Part shown: piece after piece, positions 38,401 to 50,400 of the stretch
How positions within the stretch are numbered: the first letter of the stretch is position 1
Layout of the letters: every line of letters begins with the position of its first letter
Assembly (NCBI GenBank): GCA_949987565.1
Contig: OX465111.1
Location: 5,052,421 to 5,116,420 of the forward strand
Source: Luidia sarsii
Taxonomy: Eukaryota > Echinodermata > Asteroidea > Paxillosida > Luidiidae
DNA length: 64,000 nucleotides
Direction: 5' to 3'
The notes under the pieces: model-generated
Seen by the model: only the letters and a program-made list of their open reading frames with translations
The model's database searches: none
Told to the model about the DNA's origin: nothing
Position numbers and translations under genes: made by a program

Positions 38401-41400
38401 CTCCCCTCCCCTCCCCTCCCCTCCCCTCCCCTCTCCTCCCCTCCCCTGCCCTCCTCCCCTCCCCTCCCCTCCCCTTTCCTCCCCTCCCCCCTCCCCTCCC
38501 CTCCCCTCCCCTCCCCTCCCCTCCCCTCCCCTCCCCTCCCCTCCCTTGCCCTCCCTTGCCCTCCCTGCCCTCCCTTCCCTCCCTTCCCTCCCTTCCCTCC
38601 CTTCCCTTCCCTTCCCTTCACTTCCCTTCCCTTCCCTTCCCTTCCCTTCCCTTCCCTTCCCTTCCCTTCCCTTCCCTTCCCTTCCCTTCCCTTCCCTTCC
38701 CTTCCCTTCCCTTCCCTTCCCTTCCCTTCCCTTCCCTTCCCTTCCCTTCCCTTCCCTTCCCTTCCCTTCCCTTCCCTTCCCTTCCCTTCCCTTCCCTTCC
38801 CTTCCCTTCCCTTCCCTTCCCTTCCCTTCCCTTCTCTTCCCTTCCCTTCCCTTCCCTTCCCTTCCCTTCCCTTCCCTTCCCTTCCCTTCCCTTCCCTTCC
38901 CTTCCCTTCCCTTCCCTTCCCTTCCCTTCCCTTCCCTTCTCCCCTCCCCTCCCCTCCCCTCCCTCCCCCTCCCTCCCCCTCCATTCCCTTCCCTCCCTTC
39001 CCTTCCCCTCACCTCTCACCCCCTATCCTCTCCTTGCAGGAATTCAACAATGCCCTCAGGAAAGCCAAGCAGGAGAAGAAGGTGAGATCTGCAAAGTGGG
39101 AAGTTACAATGGGCCTCCTTCACGTGCCATCATTTGGGCACAGTGCTCAGGTCAACAAGTATGTCCACTCGCATGCTGATCCCTGTCTGCACGTACTGAG
39201 GTGTCTTTCGTGGCTTTACCATAGGTTTGCGCGCAAACACGGTGGTGTAATGAAGTCAATTGATAACGGCGGCCATTGAAATACAATGGGTGCCTGTAAA
39301 TGAATGCCACAGAATCTGGTTGAAGCCCTTGTGCTGGGTGAATATATCCCACAATCCGACAATCCGCTTTCTTCCGAGAGGAATCACAGTTCCTATCCTC
39401 CGCTCTTATGAGCTTTTTAAAGATCAGTTTTGAAAAGTGTTCAAGGTAATTTGACTAGACCGGGACTTGAATCCAAGATCTGTGGCTTTGATATGCCAGT
39501 GCTCTTGGCTATCAGCGCAGTGTGACAGACTGACTGTAGCCCTTCACTGTCATTGGGTCTTGGCCTCAGGGGCTTTGTCAAGGCTGAAGCTCTTTAATAG
39601 AACTTGCTTCAAGGTTTTTGTGGGGGGATTGTCTTTGGCCCGCAGGATCTGGAGCAGGAGATTGTGAGCAAGGACCTGGAGAAGAAGGCCCAGGAGAGCA
39701 ACACGATGAAGAGGGACAAAGCCATCCAGGGTCTCGTCGAGGACATCAGGGCCAAGGACAAAGAGGTGACCAACCTTCACATCAGTCAAACAGAAAACAA
39801 GTCCCTAACAATTAAGAGGGCCTGACTTTGTAGTCCAGGGAGGACCTTTCTCAGAGCTCCTTGATCCCAGCAGGACCTTTCTCAGAGCCCCTTGATTCCA
39901 GCAGGACCTTTCTCAGAGCCCCTTGATCCCAGCAGGACCTTTCTCAGAGCCCCTTGATCCCAGCAGGACCTCTCTCAGAGCTCCTTGATCCCAAGCAGGA
40001 CCTCTCTCAGAGCTCCTTGATCCCAAGCAGGACCTTTCTCAGAGCTCCTTGATCCTAGCTGGACCTTTCTCAGATCCCCTTGATTCCAGCAGGACCTTTC
40101 TCAGAGCTCCTTGATCCCAGCAGGACCTCTCTCAGAGCTCCTTGATCCCAGCAGGAGCTTTCTCAGAGCCCCTTGATCCCAGCAGGAGCTTTCTCAGAGC
40201 TCATCTCCACATCACTTGTTCTTCTGGTTTTTTTTTCAAACCACACATACTCACAAAAGAGGCATTGCATGGTGTTACCACAAACCTATCACTTATTCTG
40301 CTACTCTTACCATGAAAACCTTCAAATCTCAGCAGGGTGTGTATACAGTCTTAATGTTTGGCCACTCAGTGAACCTCTGCAACTTGCCGCCACTCAATTC
40401 TTCTCAGATTCGCCTACTGTGCGACCAAGCGGACGAGCGTGAGAGCGCCCTCACCCAGGCCCGAGAAGCCCTACACAAAGTGCAGCGGAACAAGTACGAG
40501 GTACGGTTGCCCTGGGCCCGTGAAACAAGGAGTGTCCGATTGTCCTCCGTCATAAAATGTACCCAACCTTCTGTGCCTACTTTCTCCAAGTAGTTCAGTT
40601 GTGTACAAGGTTGTACAATGCCTATCTGCCTATGGGACTTCCGATTTCTGTCGATTTCTGTCACAACCAGTGAATTCAAGCTTGTTCTTGAATAAGGACA
40701 AGCTTGTTTGTTGTCGTGATTGCTCAGCAGTTGTCATGTGCTGTTTACCCGGCCAAATCCCCGGTCACTGAGTTGCGCTGAGCTGGAGAATGTGAACTGA
40801 AGTGATCGAGGCCGTGTTCAAATCCTTGGGCTACGGCCGGAACTATAAACACATAGGTCTATGGGTCTTGGTCGTTGCTGGTCTCTGGAAAAGGGCCCTA
40901 GGTGCCTAGGAGAGAAAGTTGAGCCTGTGCTCTTTGCCAAAGTGCATTATGCATGCAAGGTTTACGTGTGGGAGTTGGTTATTTTCCTGGGCAGGGCATG
41001 GAGCAGTACCAAGCCACCGTGGGTGACATGGAGGGAAAGCTGGCCGAGCAGAAAGGGCAACTCCACAGTAAACAACTGGAGGTTGAGGTAAGACCACTTC
41101 AACTTCAGGGTGGACTAATGAGAAAAAAACCCACCTTAATAATAGCATGTTATACCAATAGTAGGCACCCTTTACAGGCAATATCTCTTTTGTGATGAGA
41201 TGAAATAAAAGCCGGATAACTCTGATTTTGAACATGAAATTAGGATAGAAAAAATCAAGGAGACCTTAACCTCTGACTTCATTGTGGACTCTTTTGGCCA
41301 AGCAGCGTCTGCAGAAAACGCTGGCACGGAAGCAGCAGGAGTTGGACAGACAGCGGCAGGACGGGAACGAGGCTGAGCAGCATCTGAACGACCTGCTGGA

Positions 41401-44400
41401 GCAGAGGGAGCTGACCATCAAGGTGGGCCCAGCTAGGACAGCGGGTGGTCCGACCTGAAAATTATTCCTTCCAAATGTTCTCAGAAAGAGGACATTTTTT
41501 TTTCCGTGAAAGTGGACGAGCTGGGCCTACTGCTTGCACACATGGACAGTCCCTCACACGGATCTGGAGCTTATTTTCCCAAATTCTTTGAGTAATTCAT
41601 CTATATCATGGAGCAACCCCTCCCATTTGGATCCGACCGACACAGAACATTCTGCATAGAACGCGACATGGTGGATTTTGCTTTATCTAGAATTTGAACG
41701 ACATTTTTTTATTTTTTTTTATTTGACCCTCCTCTCCGCCCAACTCCACCCCCGTCTTTCTTAACCATTGACAGGAGTTGAAAGGTCAACTGCAAGATGC
41801 CAAGCTCTTGACGGACGAAAAGGTGGATGCGATTGAACACCACTACCAGGTAAGTCTTTACGGCAGATATACACAGGAGTACTGAGGGATATCTCAGCTC
41901 TAACCATTATGCTCATGGGATTTGACCCTTGACAAGTGGTATAAGCCTTCTCTAAACCAGCCGAGGTCATATAGCTGCGGCTAAACATATTATAGGTCAT
42001 ATCTTTACTTATTTGTTTTCTAGAATTCGTCGTAACTGGATTAATTTTATTTACTCGGAATATAACTCTTGAGTGACCATATCAGTGCGGTAGACTGTCT
42101 AGGGTTAAGAAAAATATTCTTGAGAGAAGGATGAGGCTTGCTAAACATTGGCTAAGGCATCGTGAGATCGCTGCATGCCCCACACTCATTCTTTAGCTGC
42201 CATCTCAAAGGGGGTGGAGGTGTTGTCAGAAGATGTGGTAGTCCCAGGATGACCTTTGCTCGAAAGAGACACAACTGGAGTTGAGGATAGACAGGCTTTG
42301 CGCGGAGAGTACACATTCAATTCTGAGAAGGCGTTGGCTGCTAACTGCTACTTGAAACAGCAGCAGTAGTGTTTGTACGAAATGAAGCCCACGTGAGGAG
42401 ATTTCACTCGGTGTACGGTTTATCGTAGTAGATGTTGGGGTTATCAAGGGGATAGCGGTACGACCAACCTAGCCGGTCATTCTAAATGGGGGTTGGTCAT
42501 TCTCAGGGCCTACTGGACGACTCGCAGCAGCAGCTGCAGAACAAGGACAAGAACATCCAGCGGCTGACCAAGGGTCTCCAGGACAAGGATCGACTGGTCC
42601 AGGTGGGTCAGGCCTGCCCCTCTAACACTCTCCCCCACTCCCTCCCCCCCTCAAAAAAGAAATTTCCTTCCTCCGCTGCTAACCAATGGAAATCTTTGCT
42701 GCCTCTTCTTACAACTGCACGAAGTGGTTGCTGAGCCATTCAAAGCAAGTGAACTCTTATGTTAAGCACAGATGTGTTGTTCTGGCCTTAAATTCCCCAT
42801 GAACTAACAGCTCATTATTTGGGTTGGGCCAATTTTGCCTTGCCCATAAAAGCAACCCTCCAGTGACATTTGCATTAACATTTGCATATTTTTTTTCTAA
42901 AACTATTCAGGGAGTGCGAAACGCACCCCTATTTGACTGCTTATACTAATCACCCCCCCCTCAAATATTACGCCCAACCTTTGAGCAACTTTGGCAAATT
43001 GCATTAACATCTTTGTTTACCTCACAGTGCAAGGGGTGCAAAATGCACCCCCTATACTACTAATCCCAATCCCTATATTTGAATGAGTCCTGAATGAAGC
43101 CCTTAAACTATTGGCATGATTGCATGAGTCTAACCTCCCCATTGCCGGTGTGCACATTGACATGCAGGAGTACATGGAGCTTTCCCGCGACGCTAACAAA
43201 CCAACTCATGTAAGTGCCCCCTGTGTTTTCACGCAAGCAACTGCACAACTTATGTATCATGAAGTTATTTCTTGATTTATTTCCTTGTTTCTCGTCTGAG
43301 AATGAGGCCATTAGCGTCTTTCCTCCTCCACACTCCTCTGTCTTGGGCTGCTACCTCAGCCTCTGACCAGGCAGCCAAGTCAGTTCCTTTCTTTTTTCAA
43401 CTATTCTTTCACCAAGACAAGGCAGGGTAGGACAGGACAGGACAAGACAGCACAGGTCAGGACATGGCAGTGCAGAGCAGGGCAGGACAAGGCAGGACAG
43501 GACAGGATAGGACAAGACAGCACAGGACAGGACAGGACAGGACAGGACAGGACAAGGCAGAACAGGACAAGAGAATACAGAACAGGACAGGACATGGCAG
43601 TGCAGAGCAGGACAGGACAAGGCAGGACAAGACAGGACAGGACAGGACAGGACAAGGCAGGACAGGAAAGGACAGGACAGGACAGGACAAGTCAGAACAG
43701 GACAGGGCAGGACAGGACAGGACAGGACAAGGCAGAACAGCACAGCACAGGACAGGACAGGACAGGACAGGACAGGACAAGACAGGACAGGACAAGACAG
43801 AACAGCACAGGACAGGACATGACAGGACAGGACAACACAGGACAGGACAGGACAACACAGGACAGGACAACACAGGACAGGACAGGACAACACAGGACAG
43901 GACAAGACAGCACGGAACAGGACAGGACCAGACATTTTGATTCTACCAGGACCTTTCTCAATGGCAAAGGCTTTGCCTTTGAGAAAGGCCCTTCTAGGAT
44001 CGAAATGTCAGGCCCTCTAACTTTTGAGACTTTTAAGACCATACGACTTTACGACTATTCAAATCGATTCAAGATTGATGTTCAGGATTGTCATTGCATT
44101 TCAATTCTTTTTCTCTAGGATGACAATGGAGGCAACAGTGCCTTGATACAGACTCTCAGGGAGAGAGTCAAGCAACGCGACAAAGCAGTGGAGGTATGCC
44201 CGGAAATCTTCCATAAGAAAGCCCCTCATTAAACAATCAATAAAAGCACGAGCTTACTTTTGCGCAAACAAATGAAAGGAAAACCAACTGGGAAGTTTTA
44301 AACCATTTCTGCAAAGGAAATTTGACTGTGACTGAATGTACTGAATGTTTTCAAAGAAGGCATTCACTTCAATCTAGAATGACATAATAAGTCAGTAAGC

Positions 44401-47400
44401 AGTTTGCAACATGTTTCCATGTAACTGTTGTCCTTCAGTCCGGAAATTGGTCACTTTGCAAGATGGTGTAACCTCCCTTTGAAGGTGGTCAATGGCAAGG
44501 TGCTGGCAAGGCGTAAACCAGTTGCTGTGGCCTTGCAGAATTGACCTCGGCCCGCCCCGACCCTGTCTTTGGCATTGCACTCCCACAAGGCTCTGCTCTC
44601 TGACCCCTTGACCTCCACACAGGAAGCCGTGGAGGAGAAGCTGCAGGCGGCAGAGGCCAAGGAGAGGGAGGTCCGTCAGCTGAGGGCCTCGCTGCGAGAG
44701 AGAGAACGGAGTCTCGAGAGGGCACACAACGACCACCTCGCCAACCAGGACAGGATCAATGTGAGATTGCGCGCAATTCAGCAGGCAGTCGGGCAAAGCA
44801 CCGAGCGCTCTGTGCTCATCGTTTCGAGTGGGGCAAACCCTCATTGAACCACATTCTCCTCCTTATATCTATGATGCAATGTGGTACCCGCTGCTTTGCA
44901 TTATTCAAATCTGCCACACGACCCGGACCAGCTCAGTTGTCAAGTGGAAAAACTCCTTCACTAAATGATTATGAAGCATATATTTTGGCAGTGGATCAAC
45001 AGGTTTAGGGATAGGTCTGCAGGAAAAAACCATAAATTTTCAAAACCTTTTTACACAACCAATTGAGTTTCTGTTGCATGATCATGTGATGACATCACAA
45101 ATTTGCTCATGAATATTAAAATTCACATTAGCATAAAAAACTGGATTGTTAGCAACATTGCAGAACAGTTCTATAGCATGAATCTAAGTAATATATTTCC
45201 ATTGCACAGACCCTTTAATAGTGTGAATATCATTTCAAATGAGGACAAAACGGGGACACTGAGGAGTTGGCAGAACGGTCCATCAATTGTTCCTAGGGTT
45301 ACATCCCGGAGCAGAAACAAAATCACAGCCGAAGTTGAAGCAGCAAACCCGACCTGGGGGACAGCAGAAAATGAAAGTCAAGGATAGACAGGAATGGAGG
45401 AATCTTGATTGCTGCCTTATGTCCCAGTGAGGATGGAGAGGGCTATACTAGTCAAACAAATCAAGGAAAAACTGACTGGGAACTTCTGCAAAAAATAGCA
45501 AAGAATGCTTTGACTGGACTGATAATTGAACACGATACCTTTTGGTTTTGCATACCAGCACTCCTCCCATCTGTCCTGTCCTGAGCTGTCCTGCCCTTAG
45601 ATCGCGGCCTTCCCAAATAGGCCGTTTTCTAAATAAAGGCTTAGGCTCTGGCTTAGGCTTCAGTCATATTTTATCATACTCGTTATAATATCACAGGCAT
45701 CTAAAAACAAGCGTTTGGCCCCAGTTTCTTGGGGAATACCCTGTATATAGGCCCTAGCTATCAAGCCAACAAACCTTGAAATTCGGAAACAAAGCACAAC
45801 CTGGATTTTCCGGTCGAGTCAGACGGAGACGAAGCCTTAGCCCGAGCCTAGGCCCTCATTTTGAAAACGGCCAAAGTCCGCTAGTCTTTGCCAGGGTGAG
45901 GGCGCCAGTCAGAAGCAATTCAACCATTAACTGGCATTCACCAACTTGAGTCCATTTGTTGCAGCAACTGCACAGCCAAGTCAAGGAGCAGGAGGCCAAG
46001 GGCAGGCAGCTGCAGGAGGCACTGGATGCACACAGCCAGGCAGAGAAGGTAAAACAAAAAATAACTCAGTACAGAAACAGGCTTTGATTTAAAGCCCCTA
46101 CACAACATTGGTAAGATCAAAAAACAGAAATTTTCACAGATTTATATGAAACTTTAATATACAGTTTGAAGATGGTTATAGTAGAAACCTCTCACTGAAA
46201 TATTTCTGCCTAAAATGTTGTATTTTGGGAGAAATGAGTAAAAGAAATAGTTTACGTCTCACCGAGATCTAAACTTTTTTGCGGAACAGTACGGAGTTGA
46301 ATACTGCATTTTCACGAAACAAATGAAGTGGTTTTCACGATTTTCTCGAGACTCGGTTGGCGGATTGAGCTGAAATTTTCACAGGTGTGCTATTTCATGC
46401 ATATGTTGGATCAGACAACGTATGGATGCTATTCTTTGACCTTGACCAATGTTGTGTAGGGGCTTTAACTCGGGCTAAAGGACAGCTGTGTGGGGAGTCC
46501 TCTCACTCATTCCATTCATTCGTTCGTTGGTTCATTTGTTCTTTTTGTTTGTTCGTCAATGCAGACTGGGGCCTTGAATATGCTCACGCTCTTTGCATAG
46601 CTGCCCACCATTCCTATTTTGAAGGAATCATTCCTCTTTTTGGTTAAATTCAAGCTCTTAACAACAGATTCACATGTATTCCTATGTACATGTAGTTTGC
46701 TCTGTCATTACCGGTATTTTTTTTCATTGCTTTTCTACTCGGTCCTCAAAGTTGTTTCTCCTCTTACATCCCCAGGATGCCGACGGGAATCGCCGTCGCT
46801 CCCTGGCGGAGAGGGACAGCATCATCCAGAGCCTGCAGCGGTCTCTGGCGGCCAAGGAGAAGGCCCTGGCAGAGCTGCAGGAGGCCCGGCGGGCCCAGAG
46901 CGGCGACGCTGCCAGGGAGAGAGACGAGGTCATCGAGCAGCTCAAGACGCGACTACGAGACAAGGACAAGATGATAGAGGTACACAGAGATCTCAAGGAG
47001 GGATTGTGTGGCTTCCCTCTTTACCAGTTATCGAAGAGCAATTCCATCCTAGACCTCTCCCAGATGCAGAATACTCTCCTGCCATTCTGCCCACCTTTCT
47101 CAAATCTCATGTCTCACTAATCCCTACCCTACTCCTTGCCCTTCCCTTTGATCTCTCCCTACCAGCTTTACTCTCTGTCCTTTGTTTCTCATCCATGTCC
47201 TATTCACTCTCTTCCCCCTTCCTTCATGTACATGTATCTGTTTTGTCATTGTCACTCTGCCTTTGAGAAAGGTCCTGCTAGGATCGAAACGTCAGGCCGA
47301 CTAAATTTTGAAATATCATGTCTGATTAATCTTGGTCTTGCTCTCCTCTCTGTATCTGAAAATGCAATTTAAACTAATTTGATAGTTTAGTCTTTGTTAT

Positions 47401-50400
47401 GCCATTCCAATTTAGCTTTTTGGCTGGGATAGCGGGTTCCAAAAAAACAGAATAAGATTTGAAGGTTTGCACGGTGGAAGTTCAATGTGGAAAGTTTGCG
47501 GTTGCACCATGTACCGTAATTTATTTCTTATGAGTGTTACTTTGAAAAGAGCCACTATCATTGTTTTGGGTTGTGTGAGCTCTGCTTGTCTTCTCCTGTC
47601 GTCATAAATGAACATCAGTTATAATAATGATAACAAAAAGGCCGCAAGTCACTGCTTTTGAGGCTCATTATTTGGGATGTCTGTCCGTCGACTTGCAGGA
47701 GGTGCTGGCGGAGAGATCGCAGGCAGTGCTGGCCAATGAGAAGGCGTCGACAGACCTCCTGGACACCATCAGGGACAAGGATAACCAGATCAAGGTGAGC
47801 CCTCATGGCAAGAATCAACCACTGTGCGCCCAGGAAACCCGGGCATGATGTCTCTTTCCAAGGCAAGGCAAGGGATGAAGAGAAGAGTACTAGAGACCCC
47901 TTCTGATCGTGAACAGGATGGTGAAAACTTAACTTCATCTTCAACTTCAAATGCCCCAACTGTGCAATAAAATGATACCACGAATGTTGCATACTGATTC
48001 TATGTAGGGCCTGATGTTTCAATCCTGTAGGGCCTTCCTCAAAGGCAATTTGGTCATTTAAAGTCAGTGAAAGCAGTTTGCAATTCAGATAAAGCAATTT
48101 TTTGACTTAGAGTGGTACTTAGACCAAAACTGACCAAAGGTTTGAAACGTCAGTCCCTCTACATTTTATTCTGGAGAATGTTTTTGGATGGCAATCGTGT
48201 CGTGTTTTCTCAGGAGCTCCACGAGAGGCAGAATCGGCTGACGGCCAACAAGAACAACGTCATCAAGGAGCTGCAGAAGGAACTGAACGACAAGGAGTAC
48301 AGCGTGCAGGTGGGTCACACCAGTCGAGATAAGAAATGCCAGACACTGTTTTCACACTACTCGTAGCACCTTGTTTAAGTCAGGGAGATATTGAAATTAA
48401 GACATAAAATTATGGAGGGCGTATCGTTTCGATCCTTCATGTAGCAAGCAACAATACTCAAAGGAAGACTGTTTGAGAGATGGAAGGATTCAGCTGGGTA
48501 GATTCGTGCAGGCTCTTTCTGCATTTTAGAGAGGCCCTTCTAGGAGTTACCGGCTCTTTTCAGAGCCATACTCCTTCTCTTATCAATATACATTGTGTCA
48601 CCACCAAACCTACTTGGTATTTCCACCATGCAAACTGTCAAATCTTATCTAGGTCCTACTGGGGTCAAAATGTCAGGCCCTATAGATTTGCATTCTTAAG
48701 TCCTTTCAGTCAGCATGCAGCTTGCAAGAGTTGTTGTAAATACCAGTAACTGTAAGTAATATGAAAATGTTGCAGAACTTCTGTGGGGCCAAGGTTTGGA
48801 GCCTTGCATGTGTTCTTGCAACTGTTGAATCTTTCGTCAAATGACTGAAGGAAAAAAGTGACTAGAGGCTTTTGAACAAGTTGAAAAATGGTAAAGAAAA
48901 CTTTGACTGGGCCGGGATTTGAACCCGAGACTGCTGGTTTTGCATACCGGTGCTCTTACCATCTGAGCTATCCAGCCCTTAGATGGTGGCCTTAAATTCC
49001 TAAAAGTCAACTACCTTTTGCCAGGACAGGGGCACCAGTCAGAAGCATTCAACCATTAACTGCCATGTATTTCCAGGTATCATGCCCCTACTTTCATTCA
49101 GATGCAAACAACATATTGTTGCAAACCTGCCAGTTTTCGTTGTATTTAAAAACAAATTGTTGAACCTTTCCTCGCAGGCAGCTGAGGACACACTTTGTCG
49201 CGCTGAGCAGGAGCAGGCAATGCTGCTGAACAAGATGAGGGCTGCCCTAGCAGACAAAGACAAAACCATCCAGGTAGGATAAGCCATAGCCATAGACATA
49301 GACATAGACATAGCCCTAGCCCTAGCACTAGCCATAGCCATAGCACTAGCCATAGCCATAGCCATTTGGAAGGGGATTAACAAAGGGGGGGGGATATTAT
49401 AAGCAAACAAATCAAAGAGACAAGTGGGGAGTGAACACAAAAGAAGGTTTATTAGTAAACATGCAAAACTCTGCCTTTTGAGGAAGTTCCTGCTAATATT
49501 GAAATGTCAGGCCCTCTACATTTATGAGATTTGCTTCTGACAGAGAGCATCGCTGCGGTGATCAAGCCATTCCAAGTGACCTAACGGGTGATTCCACTTT
49601 TTTCCTTCATTTTTTTTTTTACAGAAACTCATCGACAGCGGCCGGGAGAAGGACCGTCTGTTCCAGGAACTGCAGCAGTCGGCGGCCAGACAGACGCCCA
49701 GCCCGACAGCTGTAGCTGAACTCGCCGGCCTGCGGGACAAGATGAACGACCTGAAGCGGGAACTGCGAGAGAAAGATGGTACGTAATGGTCGTCATAACT
49801 TCCCCCCAAAAATTGATGAGTGATAATGAGTGTGGCTGTGAGAATGAGTGTGGCTGTGAGAATGAGTGTGGCTGTGAGAATGAGTGCAACTGTGAGAATG
49901 AGTGTGGATGTGAGAATGAGTGTGGCTGTGAGAATGAGTGTGGCTGTGAGAATGAGTGCAACTGTGAGAATGAGTGTGGCTGTGAGAATGAGTGTGGCTG
50001 TGAGAATGAGTGTGGCTGTGAGAATGAGTGTGGCTGTGAGAATGAGTGTGGCTGTGAGAATGAGTGCGGCTGTGAGAATGAGTGTGGCTGTGAGAATGAG
50101 TGTGGTTGTGAGAATGAGTGTGGCTGTGAGAATGAGTGTGGCTGTGAGAATGAGTGTGGCTGTGAGAATGAGTTGACAGAGTCATTAAGACCCTTTTACT
50201 TTTCAAGATTTTGATATTGTGTATGTTTTTTTTCTTTCATTTCTGCTATGTTATACAGCTACCCTAAGGGATTTGCAGGGTGAGCAGCCTGATGATGGTT
50301 TTGTTGAGTCACTGCGCACGGAGCTGGACAACAAGAATAAACTACTAGCAAAGGCAAAGTGAGTGTCTGGATTCTAAGGCTATGGCTTGAAATTGCGCAC

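Noticed and set aside
38223..39012. Glu-Gly-Arg-Lys repeat protein (up to 253 residues) on the minus strand
   Set aside because: Pentamer pyrimidine array; all frames open, no conserved context.
43351..43940. Cys-Pro-Val-Leu repeat protein resembling a cysteine-rich peptide
   Set aside because: Pentamer GACAG array in an intron; frames on both strands are equally open.
49786..50214. Asn-Glu-Cys-Gly-Cys repeat protein resembling a metallothionein or adhesive protein
   Set aside because: 18-bp minisatellite in intron 26; its frame is not continuous with exon 26 and no promoter or splice signals were seen.
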